A stretch of 64,000 nucleotides of DNA from Vibrio ouci (GTDB taxonomy: Bacteria; Pseudomonadota; Gammaproteobacteria; Enterobacterales; Vibrionaceae): the NCBI RefSeq assembly GCF_004551525.1, contig NZ_SATR01000030.1, positions 1-64,000 on the forward strand, written 5' to 3'. The notes beneath the pieces were generated by a model. The model was not told the origin of the DNA. It ran no database searches and saw only the letters and a program-made list of their open reading frames with translations. A program made the position numbers and the translations under genes. Positions 17,990-27,542 of the stretch are shown here, one piece after another. Within the stretch, counting starts at the first letter, position 1, and every line of letters starts with the position of its first letter.

Positions 17990-18685
17990 ATGAACAAATA
18001 TATCGCAGAGTGTTTCGGCACATTTTGGCTGGTTCTCGGCGGTTGTGGTAGCGCTGTACTGGCTGCTGCATTTCCAGATGTCGGTATTGGCCTGCTAGGC
18101 GTTTCTTTCGCATTCGGTTTAACCGTTCTAACGATGGCGTACGCGATTGGCCATATTTCTGGCTGTCACTTAAACCCAGCAGTCAGTATCGGTCTATGGG
18201 CCGGCGGTCGCTTTGAAGCGAAAGAGCTAGTGCCTTACATCATCGCTCAAGTACTTGGTGGTGTGATTGCAGGCGGCGTTCTTTACGTGATTGCAAGTGG
18301 CCAAATGGGCTTTGACGTAGCAGCTTCAGGCTTTGCTTCAAATGGTTACGGTGAACATTCACCAGGCCAGTACTCATTAACCGCAGCGTTAGTGACTGAA
18401 GTTGTCATGACAATGGCATTCTTGGTGATCATCTTAGGTGCAACAGATAAGCGCGCACCTCAAGGTTTTGCTCCAATTGCTATCGGCCTAGGTCTAACGC
18501 TTATTCACCTAATCAGTATTCCGGTAACAAATACTTCTGTAAACCCAGCACGTAGTACTGGTGTAGCAGTATTCGTTGGTGACTGGGCAGTCTCTCAGCT
18601 ATGGCTATTCTGGGTAGCACCAATTGTTGGTGCCCTACTTGGTGCGATTGTTTATAAAGCGATGGCAGGTTCAACTGAAGACTAA
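17990..18685 (+). CDS. aqpZ: Aquaporin Z
   Basis: This 231-residue inner-membrane water channel has both NPA boxes (LNPAVS and VNPARS), the latter with the selectivity-filter arginine. I chose ATG 17990 because AGGGA lies 5 bp upstream and MNKYIAECFGTFWLV is the usual N-terminus; an in-frame ATG at 17936 would add a spurious hydrophobic stretch. A long T-rich stretch precedes the gene. Confidence 0.94.
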   Translation: MNKYIAECFGTFWLVLGGCGSAVLAAAFPDVGIGLLGVSFAFGLTVLTMAYAIGHISGCHLNPAVSIGLWAGGRFEAKELVPYIIAQVLGGVIAGGVLYVIASGQMGFDVAASGFASNGYGEHSPGQYSLTAALVTEVVMTMAFLVIILGATDKRAPQGFAPIAIGLGLTLIHLISIPVTNTSVNPARSTGVAVFVGDWAVSQLWLFWVAPIVGALLGAIVYKAMAGSTED

Positions 18686-18710
18686 CTCTTCAAATACTCC
18701 ATGCAAACAA

Positions 18711-18741
18711 AAATCCCTACCGTATGCGTAGGGATTTTTTT
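18711..18741. terminator. Bidirectional terminator between aqpZ and the transglycosylase gene
   Basis: A 10-bp stem AAATCCCTAC/GTAGGGATTT with a 7-base loop is followed by T residues on the plus strand. A shorter T run appears on the minus strand. It serves two convergent genes. Confidence 0.85.
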
Positions 18742-18750
18742 ATGTCTAAA

Positions 18751-20184
18751 TCAGTCAATCAATTGCAACTCATGCAGTTTGGCATTGCCATTATTCACCA
18801 AGTTTATCTGCGCCAGTTGTTTGTAGATAACATAATAGCGATTGATGTTGGTAACATACTGCACTGGCTCTCGGCTAATATGTTTCCTTGCCACGATCTC
18901 TACATTTTTAAACCATTTATTCGGATCATAGCCATACTTCGCTGCCAACTTGCGCATCTTCCTAATCTTAGCTGGGCCAGCATTGTAGGCTGCCAAACTG
19001 AAATACATTTGATCGTCTGGTGAGATTGCTTCATCACTGAAGTAGCGCTTATGGATGAAGCTTAAGTACTTGGTCCCTGCATGAATATTATTATCGACTT
19101 GATGGATGTTCTTCACATTGACGTTTTTATCTTTGGCGGTACTTGGAAGTACCTGCATCACACCAACCGCGCCCCTATGAGAGACTTTACGTTGATCTAA
19201 ACCTGACTCTTGGTAACCCTGCGCAGAGAGCATCAAAGGGTCAAAGCCATAAATATCGGAGTAATGGTCAAAGATATGAGATAGCTTGGCTAACTGCTCT
19301 AGCTGGTTCTCATCCATTGAGCGACTTAACCAGCCTGTATCATCAATATATCGGCGATAAATTACGTTACCTAGTAGGGTGCCACTTTTAGATTTACCAA
19401 TATAGCGATTAACAATTAGTTTTAAATCCGGGCTCTGTTTACGAATAGCCCAAGCGATTTGGCTTCCTTCTCGAATCGGAAACTGACGATGCAGTTGAAT
19501 GTTCTCCATCACACCCTGCCACATTTTGGCTTTGTGGCTATCTAACACTGTGGCATTGATAAAGCCTTTGTTGACCATTTCAACCAGCTCGTAGTCTTGG
19601 AGGGTTTCTTCGATGAAATTGATGTGGATTGGCGGCAACTCAACACTATCCAAGTATTGATTGACCTTCTGCAGACTTTCAAAATAACTAGAACTACCAC
19701 GTACCCAAATTTCTTGACCACTTAAGTCTTCTAGCTTAGTAAACTCGCCTTGCGACTTGTTGGTAATGACCCATTCTTGAGCATCTTTAATCACGGGATC
19801 ACTAAAGTCTATCTGCTGCTTTCGGCGCTCGGTGATGGTTAAGTTGGCCACCGCAATATCCCCATAACCGACTTTAAGCGATTGCAGTAAGTCATCTCTC
19901 GGAACAGGAATAACTTGCACATTGACGCTAGGGTGCTTCTTTTTTACGCTCTTTTCAAAGTGATAAAGCATCTCCGCCACAATGCCTTTTGGCTTGCCAC
20001 CTTCAATGTAATAAAAGCCAAGATCGGCTGACACCAAGACACGAACAACACCGCGTTTTTTCAGCTTTTCAAAGTCACCAACGTAAGGCTGTGAGCTTAA
20101 AGGAGACAATTCGAGAGCCAAGGCAGAACTCGAAAATAGGCTCAATATTGCTATTAATGTAATTCGGACCACACCACACTCCAT
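18751..20184 (-). CDS. MltF-like lytic transglycosylase with substrate-binding-like N-domain
   Basis: This 477-residue envelope protein is predicted to cleave peptidoglycan. An N-terminal signal peptide (to about residue 25) is followed by a family-3 solute-binding-like domain (about 45-275) and then an SLT domain (about 305-440). The SLT domain has catalytic Glu326 in YQESGLD, the GAVGVMQVLPSTA motif and AAYNAGPAK. This order is that of MltF. GTG 20172 has GGAG 6 bp upstream and would give a more typical signal peptide, so the start could be four codons shorter. Confidence 0.85.
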   Translation of the reverse strand: MECGVVRITLIAILSLFSSSALALELSPLSSQPYVGDFEKLKKRGVVRVLVSADLGFYYIEGGKPKGIVAEMLYHFEKSVKKKHPSVNVQVIPVPRDDLLQSLKVGYGDIAVANLTITERRKQQIDFSDPVIKDAQEWVITNKSQGEFTKLEDLSGQEIWVRGSSSYFESLQKVNQYLDSVELPPIHINFIEETLQDYELVEMVNKGFINATVLDSHKAKMWQGVMENIQLHRQFPIREGSQIAWAIRKQSPDLKLIVNRYIGKSKSGTLLGNVIYRRYIDDTGWLSRSMDENQLEQLAKLSHIFDHYSDIYGFDPLMLSAQGYQESGLDQRKVSHRGAVGVMQVLPSTAKDKNVNVKNIHQVDNNIHAGTKYLSFIHKRYFSDEAISPDDQMYFSLAAYNAGPAKIRKMRKLAAKYGYDPNKWFKNVEIVARKHISREPVQYVTNINRYYVIYKQLAQINLVNNGNAKLHELQLID

Positions 20185-20314
20185 GTTGATGATTTGTTAA
20201 ATTCCGTACTCAGACCATATCCTGTTCTGTGATATCGTTCAAGTAACAGTATCCTCCTCGCTATAACTTATGGTGCTATGCCTTTGTTACAATCGACCCT
20301 ATACACCTAAAACA

Positions 20315-20343
20315 AAGGCGCTAGGTTAGTAACCTAGCGCCTT
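20315..20343 (-). terminator. Terminator hairpin after scsC
   Basis: A perfect 13-bp stem AAGGCGCTAGGTT/AACCTAGCGCCTT with a 3-base loop is followed on the minus strand by TTTGTTTT. It lies 49 bp downstream of the scsC stop. Confidence 0.8.
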
Positions 20344-20391
20344 ATCTAAAGGTTCATTGAAATTAGCCCTATTTGCAGCCTATCAATGCGA

Positions 20392-21090
20392 TTATAAGTG
20401 CTCTTTCAACGCATCTTCTAGCTGATCGTAAGGTACGTAACCCGGGATAACTTGTTCACCATAGATTAACGCTGGCGTGCCACGAAGGCCTAAAGCGTTA
20501 AACATCGTGTAGTTGTTCTCAAGCTGCTTCTTAACCTCATCACTAACGTTTAGCTGATCGGTTGTTCCGGTTTTTTGCGCAATTTTCATCAGTGATGTCA
20601 TATTGTGTACGCCCGGTTTGGCAATCAATAACTCATTAACTTGCTCAAACTTTTCTCGATCGTTTTTCCAAACATTAAGCGCATAAGCCGCTGAATTTAG
20701 AGAGTCAGTCCCTTCTTTCAGTGGAACATACAGGTTAACAACCTTGATATTAGGGTAGTTCTCAACCAGTTTTTCTAGTTCCGCATCTAGCTTCTTACAA
20801 TATGGACAGCTAAAGTCAGTGACGTTAATCAAAGTAAAGTCACCGTTCTCAGCACCCATATAAGTATGACTAGGGTCGTTAAGGTACTTATCACTGCTTT
20901 CCAATAGCTGGCTAAACTGCTGTTGCTGCTTTATATACATACCTAAGCTTTCGTGCAATGCATCGACTACCTGAGGGTTGCCTTCTAACATCTCTACTAT
21001 TTCAGCAATCTTTTTGTCTTGTGGAGCCGCAAACGCTGGCAGTGAAATAAGCGAGCTGATAGCTAAGGCTAACGTAAGTTGTTTTAACAT
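20392..21090 (-). CDS. scsC: ScsC-like periplasmic thiol-disulfide protein
   Basis: This encodes 232 residues with a signal peptide ending at LPAFA (about residue 21). A helical N-terminal segment (about 25-70), which in ScsC mediates oligomerisation, precedes a DsbA/DsbG-type thioredoxin domain with FSCPYC (C95, C98) and the cis-proline region RGTPALIYG. ATG 21090 has GGAAAAG just upstream. It follows scsD by 11 bp. ScsC proteins act with ScsB in copper tolerance and disulfide isomerisation. Confidence 0.82.
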   Translation of the reverse strand: MLKQLTLALAISSLISLPAFAAPQDKKIAEIVEMLEGNPQVVDALHESLGMYIKQQQQFSQLLESSDKYLNDPSHTYMGAENGDFTLINVTDFSCPYCKKLDAELEKLVENYPNIKVVNLYVPLKEGTDSLNSAAYALNVWKNDREKFEQVNELLIAKPGVHNMTSLMKIAQKTGTTDQLNVSDEVKKQLENNYTMFNALGLRGTPALIYGEQVIPGYVPYDQLEDALKEHL

Positions 21091-21101
21091 GAATTCTTTT
21101 C

Positions 21102-21602
21102 CTATTGATTTAACCAAAGACGAGCCAACAACCCAGGCGGAGTGGTAATGCCTGTAGTAACGGATTGGATTGTTCCATCTTTGACTATAAATATGGTTGG
21201 CGTGACAGTAATACCCCACTGTCGAAACAGTAGTGACTCTTCATCATTGATATTGGTGTATTGATATCCCTTTGCGGCCTTGAAAGCGTCTACCCTAGCG
21301 GTCGAGCCGGAAGCTCCTGATACCGCTACCACTGGGTAATATTGGCTAACCCAGTCAACGGTCGGACTAACAAAGCGACAGACAGAGCACCACGTTGCCC
21401 AGAAGTAAACCACTACAGGTGATTCGTAGCTAATCGCTACCACATCTACCATTTCCCCGTTTTGGTCATAGCCGACAAGTTCTGGCGTGTTATCCATAGG
21501 CACATTCTGACTGCGATAAATATCAACCGCAGTCGTAATAACAATCGCTAGCAACAAGTAGAGAGACAGCTCTCTTGCCCAACGTAGTGCTTTGGTTTTC
21601 AT
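21102..21602 (-). CDS. scsD: ScsD-like membrane-tethered thioredoxin
   Basis: This 166-residue protein has an N-terminal membrane anchor (LSLYLLLAIVITTAVDIY) and a periplasmic thioredoxin domain. The active site is WCSVC (C72, C75) and the cis-proline is in VTPTIF. Its start overlaps the scsB stop at 21602, so translation is coupled. It probably exchanges electrons with ScsB. The gene order here is A-B-D-C, unlike the scsBCD order I recall from Salmonella. Confidence 0.82.
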   Translation of the reverse strand: MKTKALRWARELSLYLLLAIVITTAVDIYRSQNVPMDNTPELVGYDQNGEMVDVVAISYESPVVVYFWATWCSVCRFVSPTVDWVSQYYPVVAVSGASGSTARVDAFKAAKGYQYTNINDEESLLFRQWGITVTPTIFIVKDGTIQSVTTGITTPPGLLARLWLNQ

Positions 21603-23710
21603 TAGCTTCCCTCACCACTCGCCGCTTTCAACGCCGAGGTCACAGCATCTGACGTTAAGATCACAGGTAATGGAATGCCCTCTGGAGCATTTGGGCCGTA
21701 GACAATGTTAAACGGCACGCCAAAGCGCCCATTTTCCTTCAAATAAGCAGTGACCGCTCCATCAGGGTGTGTCCAATCACCTTGAATAGGGACTACATTT
21801 GGATTCTTAAGTGCAGAGTAGACTGGGTCTTGTAAGATCACGCCAATCTTGTTTGCTTTACAGGTCACACACCAATCAGCTGTCACATCGACAAACACGG
21901 TTCTCCCTTGCTTAACAGCATTATCAATCGCTTGATTTGATAAAGGTTGCCAAGCAAGGTCTTGTGGCAATGGCGTAGACCAATGATCGGCGGTTACACT
22001 ACCCAGAATTAACCCACCAGCTAAAAGCCCTAAAGAGAGCGAGCCAGAAATCGCTAACGCCTTATTGCCATATACCTGTTTGATTCGCGCCAAGATCCAT
22101 ATGAATGCGATGACCACAATCATCACTATCCAGAAGATAGGCAAGTGATTGGCAAGAAGGTAAACCAACCAGCCACTGGTGATAAGCATCATCATGCCAA
22201 ACAGTAATTTGACCTTATTCATCCATGCACCTGGCTTAGGTAGGTAAGAAGCCAGGCCAGGGAACAGCGCAACCACGATCCAAGGCAGTGCCATACCAAT
22301 GGCTAACGCAGTGAAAATTGCCACCATATCTAACGCACTGGCTGCTAAAGCGAAAGCAACTGCTGTGCCTAAGAACGGAGCCGAACATGGCGTCGCTAAC
22401 AGTGTTGCAAACATACCTTGCAAGTAATGGCCGCCGTATGAATTATCGCCTTTTGATGCAAGCCAAGTATTTGTACCGGAAGAGAGTCGAATCTCAAACA
22501 AGCCAAGCATATTCGCGCCAAACAACGCAGTGACCATCACCATAAAGCCGATGAACCATGGGCTTTGGAATTGAATACCCCAACCAATCGCACTTCCGGT
22601 GAGTTTCAAGATCAGTAGGAACGCAGCCAGTAGCCAGAACGAAGTTAAAATACCCGCTGATGAGGCTAAGAACTGCAAACGAATCTTGCGACGCTCAAGC
22701 CCTTGCGCTGCAATGACTCCACTGAGCTTCATACCTAAAACCGGTAGCACACAAGGCATCACGTTAAGGATTAAGCCGCCAAGCACAGCAAACCCGATCA
22801 TTTCAAGTAAGCTAAGATCTGAAGTGACCGGCGATATGACACCAACAGAAACCGGAGCAACCTGTTCGGCAATAAAGTCGGTATCTTTTATCGTCACATT
22901 AAGAGATTGATCACTTAGGTCGATGTCTCCAAGCCATGTCGATATGTCAAACACCGCGGTGAGCACATCGCCGTCAATATTCATCGATGTTTGTACATAG
23001 CTATAATCGCTAATTGCTTCGTTAGTGCTATCAACAATTAACTCTGGTGATTGCCAACCCAGTGATTTGGTCAGTTTTACTTCAAGCTGGTTGGTCGTTT
23101 TATCCCACGTCGCTTGCTGACTGGTAACAAGCGGAGATGGCTTAGGCACTGCGCTAATCGCTTGAGCATGAATGTACATCGCATCTTCATCAATACGAAG
23201 ATCACTCGGAGTAAACGACAAGTAAATCGGGTAGTCAGTTAATACACAGATAGTTGTACACGATGACAATGTGAGCTTAGCATCAACTACCACTGGCTTA
23301 TTCACATCCTCAACATGCAGTGTCATTGGAATGACCGCATCCCCTTTGTAACCCCATGTATTGATACCCAATAGGGTAAAGTGGTCAGGATGAGGCCAAT
23401 GCCAATCGACACTGTCTAGGTTACTGGATTTATCCCAGTTAATACTTGGGGCTATACCGCCCTCTCCCGGCGATCGCCAGTAGGTTTTCCAGTCTCCTGA
23501 GAGTTCGACTTCCAAAAAACCTTCAACGGTTTTATCAGTAGTATTAACCTGCCCTGTGAGTACAAATCTCGTTTTAACAGGTGGGTGATCTGGGCTGGTA
23601 AGCCAACCCGTTTCAGTCTGAGCGAAAGACGCCACAGAAAATAACAGTGCACTCATCAGCAGCAACATACGCTGAGCGGCACGAAGTAAAGAATTCGTTA
23701 GATTGTTCAT
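21602..23710 (-). CDS. scsB: ScsB/DsbD-like transmembrane thiol-disulfide reductase
   Basis: This 702-residue protein carries electrons from cytoplasmic thioredoxin to periplasmic partners. A signal peptide (to residue 30) precedes an N-terminal periplasmic domain with cysteines 151 and 155 (CTTIC). The membrane core holds the redox cysteines 320 (NVMPCVLPVLG) and 442 (ATPCSAPF), and a C-terminal thioredoxin domain has WCVTC (614-617). These three redox sites match the DsbD relay. The neighbours ScsC and ScsD are the likely partners. Confidence 0.88.
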   Translation of the reverse strand: MNNLTNSLLRAAQRMLLLMSALLFSVASFAQTETGWLTSPDHPPVKTRFVLTGQVNTTDKTVEGFLEVELSGDWKTYWRSPGEGGIAPSINWDKSSNLDSVDWHWPHPDHFTLLGINTWGYKGDAVIPMTLHVEDVNKPVVVDAKLTLSSCTTICVLTDYPIYLSFTPSDLRIDEDAMYIHAQAISAVPKPSPLVTSQQATWDKTTNQLEVKLTKSLGWQSPELIVDSTNEAISDYSYVQTSMNIDGDVLTAVFDISTWLGDIDLSDQSLNVTIKDTDFIAEQVAPVSVGVISPVTSDLSLLEMIGFAVLGGLILNVMPCVLPVLGMKLSGVIAAQGLERRKIRLQFLASSAGILTSFWLLAAFLLILKLTGSAIGWGIQFQSPWFIGFMVMVTALFGANMLGLFEIRLSSGTNTWLASKGDNSYGGHYLQGMFATLLATPCSAPFLGTAVAFALAASALDMVAIFTALAIGMALPWIVVALFPGLASYLPKPGAWMNKVKLLFGMMMLITSGWLVYLLANHLPIFWIVMIVVIAFIWILARIKQVYGNKALAISGSLSLGLLAGGLILGSVTADHWSTPLPQDLAWQPLSNQAIDNAVKQGRTVFVDVTADWCVTCKANKIGVILQDPVYSALKNPNVVPIQGDWTHPDGAVTAYLKENGRFGVPFNIVYGPNAPEGIPLPVILTSDAVTSALKAASGEGS

Positions 23711-23795
23711 TTATGTGTCCAATTACATCACCCAAAGCGGGTGAAAAAATAACAGATAGAGTAGTGCCCTAACAAAAAGTTAGTTGGAACTATCG

Positions 23796-24170
23796 TTATT
23801 CTCTAAACACACAAAAAGTTAAATGTAGCCGTCGCCGAGGGACAATCGGCTCGGTAAATTGAGGTGTGGCGCTTCGCGTTAAGACAAACCATGCGACGAC
23901 AATCAGTGCAACAACAAAGATAGAGATGACGACATGCTCTAAGTTCACTTGTGCGCTGCTCAATAGCTTTTCAGTCAAATCACATTGTTCACCAATATCA
24001 GAAGGAGATTTAGAGATATGGGCGAGGTCAGCAAGAGCGGAATATTTAAACTCGCATACGGATTGCCAGCCTGCATTTTGCGACAAACAGATAGCAAAAA
24101 CCCATCCGATAAGCATCAGAGTGATTTTCGCCGATTTAGTCGTAGCAAAGTGTTTGAGCAAAGTAATCAA
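23796..24170 (-). CDS. scsA: ScsA-like small membrane protein (copper tolerance)
   Basis: This encodes 124 residues with two membrane segments (TLMLIGWVFAICL and VVISIFVVALIVVAWFVL) around a Cys-containing periplasmic loop. It ends in RRRLHLTFCVFRE, a tail I associate with ScsA/DUF2946-type proteins. It lies 85 bp upstream of scsB on the same strand, as expected for the first gene of an scs operon. The biochemical role of ScsA is not established. Confidence 0.6.
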   Translation of the reverse strand: MITLLKHFATTKSAKITLMLIGWVFAICLSQNAGWQSVCEFKYSALADLAHISKSPSDIGEQCDLTEKLLSSAQVNLEHVVISIFVVALIVVAWFVLTRSATPQFTEPIVPRRRLHLTFCVFRE

Positions 24171-24242
24171 TCGCCAGTTAAAAATGCCTGTGGATTATGA
24201 CAAGCTAATAAGAAACATTGTTAGTGTATTGCAAGAATCGCC

Positions 24243-24662
24243 CTACACAATTTTCTTTTGTAAGAAAACCTTATCAATATCTACCGTCGGAAAGTTGGTG
24301 AATCGCCCTACTTCGACAAAGCCAAGCTTCTTATAAAAATCAGGAGCTTGAAAGCTATAAGTATCAAGATAAAGATCCGTTACGCCGAATTTGACCGCTT
24401 CTTTTTCTAATCGTTCCATCAGCATCGAACCGATACCCGCATGACGTTTGCGATCATCAACCCAGAGAAACTCAACAAACAAGGTATTGGTAAATATCTC
24501 ACCAGTTAATCCACCGACAAAATCCCCTGCTTCATCTTCGATATAGCATGCTAGACTAGTCACATCTTCATCTGGAAAATGCTTTAAGTTGAATGCTTTA
24601 AGTCCATTGTAGATGACATCTTTGATGTTCTTTGGCGGGTTGAGGGTAAACTGCACATTCAT
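24243..24662 (-). CDS. GNAT-family N-acetyltransferase
   Basis: This 139-residue cytoplasmic protein has the acetyl-CoA-binding motif A in RKRHAGIGSMLMERLE and the motif B region LDTYSFQAPDFYKKLGFVEVG. This layout is common in small GNAT enzymes acting on small molecules. It is a single gene. The substrate cannot be inferred from the sequence or neighbours. Confidence 0.85.
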   Translation of the reverse strand: MNVQFTLNPPKNIKDVIYNGLKAFNLKHFPDEDVTSLACYIEDEAGDFVGGLTGEIFTNTLFVEFLWVDDRKRHAGIGSMLMERLEKEAVKFGVTDLYLDTYSFQAPDFYKKLGFVEVGRFTNFPTVDIDKVFLQKKIV

Positions 24663-24701
24663 AATTACTTCCTTTACTTCCTATCCCTTAGACACAAAAA
24701 A

Positions 24702-24719
24702 AGCCAGCGAACGCTGGCT
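24702..24719 (-). terminator. Intrinsic terminator downstream of the LysE-family gene
   Basis: The stem AGCCAGC/GCTGGCT with a 4-base loop is followed by seven T residues on the minus strand. It lies 24 bp after the exporter stop. Confidence 0.85.
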
Positions 24720-24742
24720 CAATTTAACTGTATCAGGCTGAG

Positions 24743-25375
24743 TTAGCTCGCAAATGAGCTTAGCATCCAAAGGGCTAGAACGACAAATACCGCCCCCATA
24801 AATTTATGCTGATAAGTGCGAAACTTTGCGTTTTCTAACAGAGGTTTACCTAAGGTTCCAACTAACGCAACCAATAAGAAATTGAACAGTAAGCCTAACA
24901 CATTAAGCAACAAACCGAGCGCCAGCATCTGCTCGCCAGAACTTGCGGCAATATTACTCGATACAAACTGAGGCAGGAACATAACAAAGAATACCAGTGC
25001 TTTCGGGTTCAGTAGATTACTCACCAAAGCGCGCTGATAAAAGGTGGCGGCAACTTTACTGCTTCCGTCCATTTGCGGCGCATCGGCGGCACTTGCACGT
25101 AAACAGTCCCAACCCATTTTCAACAGATATGCCCCACCGAGTAAATGCAGAGCTTTTAGCGCAAGAGGGCTCATTGCGATAAGAGCAGAGACACCCAATG
25201 CAGCAAGTAAGGTTAAGATGATGCCCGACGTTGCGTTACCTAAACTGGCAAAAATACCTACTTTACGACCGTAGCTCATACTTGAGCTAGCAATCAACAA
25301 CATATCAGGCCCAGGCAGCAAAAGGAGCGCGACGACTGCGGTGAGATAGACCGGCAGTACAGAAAAATCAATCAT
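24743..25375 (-). CDS. LysE/RhtB-family amino acid exporter
   Basis: This 210-residue inner-membrane protein is hydrophobic throughout. The RhtB-type N-terminus contains LLLLPGPDMLLIASSSMSYG (the conserved PGP-D motif) and a later SNLLNPKALVFF is also diagnostic. It exports amino acids or derivatives. It is divergent from the AraC-type gene at 25590 across a 214-bp gap, so that regulator is a likely controller. Confidence 0.9.
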   Translation of the reverse strand: MIDFSVLPVYLTAVVALLLLPGPDMLLIASSSMSYGRKVGIFASLGNATSGIILTLLAALGVSALIAMSPLALKALHLLGGAYLLKMGWDCLRASAADAPQMDGSSKVAATFYQRALVSNLLNPKALVFFVMFLPQFVSSNIAASSGEQMLALGLLLNVLGLLFNFLLVALVGTLGKPLLENAKFRTYQHKFMGAVFVVLALWMLSSFAS

Positions 25376-25589
25376 CGTTATAATTTCACAGGAACAGGAA
25401 GGGACAGGATTTTAGTTCAACAAAATCCATGATAAACGATAAAAACAACATCAATAACTTGGTATATAAATCGATACGCATAATTAAAATCACTTCAGTA
25501 ACATTGAGCAATTTTGTACAAAAATAACGGATCGCTTTAAGCTAGACTGAACAGTCCACCGAGTAATGTGAAAAGTGCAAGGAGAGCTC

Positions 25590-26414
25590 ATGACAAATCA
25601 CGGTAAGAAAGAGTCAGCCAGCTTCCAGTTAGCTAATGAGCTAGGTGGGCTTGAATTGCTTGATGCCAAATACACCAATCAGAACTTTTCTCGCCATAGT
25701 CACGAAGGCTATACCATTGGGGTAATAGAAAAAGGGGCTCAGCGCTTTTATCGAACTGGTGGTAACCATATTGCCCCGCAAGACAGCATTATTCTGGTCA
25801 ATGCAGACGAAGTACATAATGGACAGACGGCAAGCGAAGGGGGCTGGGAATACAAAGCCATGTACCCTTTACCCGAGCAGTTTGAAAAAATAACTGAAGG
25901 GCTTACCTCTGGGTTATCTATTCCTTACTTTCCGGAACCTGTGGTTTATGATCCAGAACTCGCTCAGCAACTTAGGCTAGTGTTCGATACGCTTGCGCAA
26001 TCTGACAATAAATTACTCAGAGAGACGTTAATCTACGGCACGCTCGTCAAACTCGTCTCTCGCCATAGTAAAACCAAACTTGATTGGCAGCCAAAGACTC
26101 GCAGTCAAAAGCAATTGCTATTGGTGAAAGAGTTTATTGATGACTTCCCTCAAGCGGATGTCAGTCTAGATGACCTGTCAAAACTGGCTGGGCTGAGCCC
26201 GTATTATCTCACTCGAAGCTTTCAGCAAGCATTTGGGTTGCCTCCACACGCTTATCAGATCCAAGCGAGGTTAAGAGTCTCGAAGCAGCTTCTTCGCAAA
26301 GGATTGACGATTTCAGATGTCGCGCAAGAATGTGGCTTTCATGATCAAAGCCATTTTCATCGACACTTCAAGCGCGCTATGGGGGTGACCCCTAAACAGT
26401 TCATCGGAACTTAA
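25590..26414 (+). CDS. AraC-family regulator with cupin-like sensor domain
   Basis: This encodes 274 residues with an N-terminal cupin-type domain (HSHEGYTIGVIEKGAQ...NADEVHNG) and a C-terminal double HTH. The HTH contains LAGLSPYYLTRSFQQAFGLP and ISDVAQECGFHDQSHFHRHF, followed by GVTPKQF. ATG 25590 has AAGGAG 6 bp upstream. This type commonly controls neighbouring LysE and AzlCD exporters, which flank it on both sides here. Confidence 0.9.
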   Translation: MTNHGKKESASFQLANELGGLELLDAKYTNQNFSRHSHEGYTIGVIEKGAQRFYRTGGNHIAPQDSIILVNADEVHNGQTASEGGWEYKAMYPLPEQFEKITEGLTSGLSIPYFPEPVVYDPELAQQLRLVFDTLAQSDNKLLRETLIYGTLVKLVSRHSKTKLDWQPKTRSQKQLLLVKEFIDDFPQADVSLDDLSKLAGLSPYYLTRSFQQAFGLPPHAYQIQARLRVSKQLLRKGLTISDVAQECGFHDQSHFHRHFKRAMGVTPKQFIGT

Positions 26415-26475
26415 ACTTCACAGGCAAAGGTCTGTAATGGGTGGGCAATAATGTACAAGCCCACAAACCGCTTCC

Positions 26476-27237
26476 ATGAGTAAATACCCTGACCACTCAC
26501 CAACTCTGAAAATAACCATGAGTACCATGACTATTGAATCCAATTTATCCTTAAGCCGCTCACAGCTCTTTTGGCAAGGTACGCTCGCGATGGTGCCGTT
26601 AAGTGTCGCAGTCATTCCTTGGGGATTACTGGCGGGTTCTTTTGCCATAGAGTCAGGGCTAACCATTGTCGAGAGCCAAGCACTATCGGCGATTCTCTTC
26701 GCTGGCTCTGCACAATTAGTCGCCACGGGAATGTTCAAAGCGGGCGCGTCGCTTGCCACCATGTTACTTGCAATACTGTTTATTACTTCGCGTCATCTAC
26801 TTTATAGCGTCTCCATGCGAGATCGGATCGCCCCTTTACCGTTAAGATGGCGATTAGGTTTGGGCTTTCTGCTGACAGACGAACTGTTTGCCATATGCGG
26901 CCAGCAATCAGAAAAACAGTTTAATCGCTGGTATGCATTAGGTGCGGGGTTGAGTTTCTATCTGTGTTGGAACATGGCGACCTTTGCCGGAATCGTTGCC
27001 GGCAGTTATATCCCAGCCCTCAATGAGCTAGGGCTAGAGTTTGCAGTTGCAGCAACCTTTATTGCGATTGTCGTGCCGAATGTAAAAACCTCTCCCACCC
27101 TAATAGCGGTCGTCGTTTCATTGGTGACATCTGTCTTTTGTTACGCTCAGGGGATTGAATCAGGATTAATGATAGCAAGCGTGGCTGGCATGTTAGCTGG
27201 CTACTGCGCGGAACAGTTAAAAGGAGGCCAATCATGA
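26476..27237 (+). CDS. azlC: AzlC-family branched-chain amino acid exporter, large subunit
   Basis: This inner-membrane protein of about 250 residues has the AzlC signature AVIPWGLLAGSFAIESGL and a conserved region around LFITSRHLLYSVSMRDRI. With AzlD it exports branched-chain amino acids. ATG 26476, 26518 or 26527 are possible starts, none with a strong ribosome site. Its stop overlaps the azlD start. Confidence 0.88.
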   Translation: MSKYPDHSPTLKITMSTMTIESNLSLSRSQLFWQGTLAMVPLSVAVIPWGLLAGSFAIESGLTIVESQALSAILFAGSAQLVATGMFKAGASLATMLLAILFITSRHLLYSVSMRDRIAPLPLRWRLGLGFLLTDELFAICGQQSEKQFNRWYALGAGLSFYLCWNMATFAGIVAGSYIPALNELGLEFAVAATFIAIVVPNVKTSPTLIAVVVSLVTSVFCYAQGIESGLMIASVAGMLAGYCAEQLKGGQS

Positions 27238-27542
27238 TCATGTGGTCAATTCTAGCAATGACAGTATTGGTCTTTTTAAGCCGTTACCTGTTTCTTGAAC
27301 CCAAGCTGCCTTTACGCTTAAATCCAGCTGCTCAAAGATTGCTGGCATACTCTAGCCCAGCGGTACTCACGGCTATTTGGGCGCCGATCGTGTTTATGCC
27401 AGAAAAACAGCTATGGCTGGCACCATCAAACCCCTATCTAATTGGCGCAATTGCAGCAGCGCTGCTAGCTTGGAAAACCAAGAACGTTTTGCTCACTACA
27501 ATTGTCAGCATGGTGCTTTTTCTGTGCTTAAAACTGCTCTAG
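27234..27542 (+). CDS. azlD: AzlD-family branched-chain amino acid exporter, small subunit
   Basis: This 102-residue protein has three or four membrane helices and the conserved LSRYLFLEPKLPLRL and YSSPAVLTAIWAPIVF segments of AzlD. A strong ribosome site (AGGAGG) lies 6 bp upstream of ATG 27234, and the ATGA overlap with azlC couples translation. Its TAG stop overlaps the stop of a small gene on the other strand. Confidence 0.88.
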   Translation: MIMWSILAMTVLVFLSRYLFLEPKLPLRLNPAAQRLLAYSSPAVLTAIWAPIVFMPEKQLWLAPSNPYLIGAIAAALLAWKTKNVLLTTIVSMVLFLCLKLL

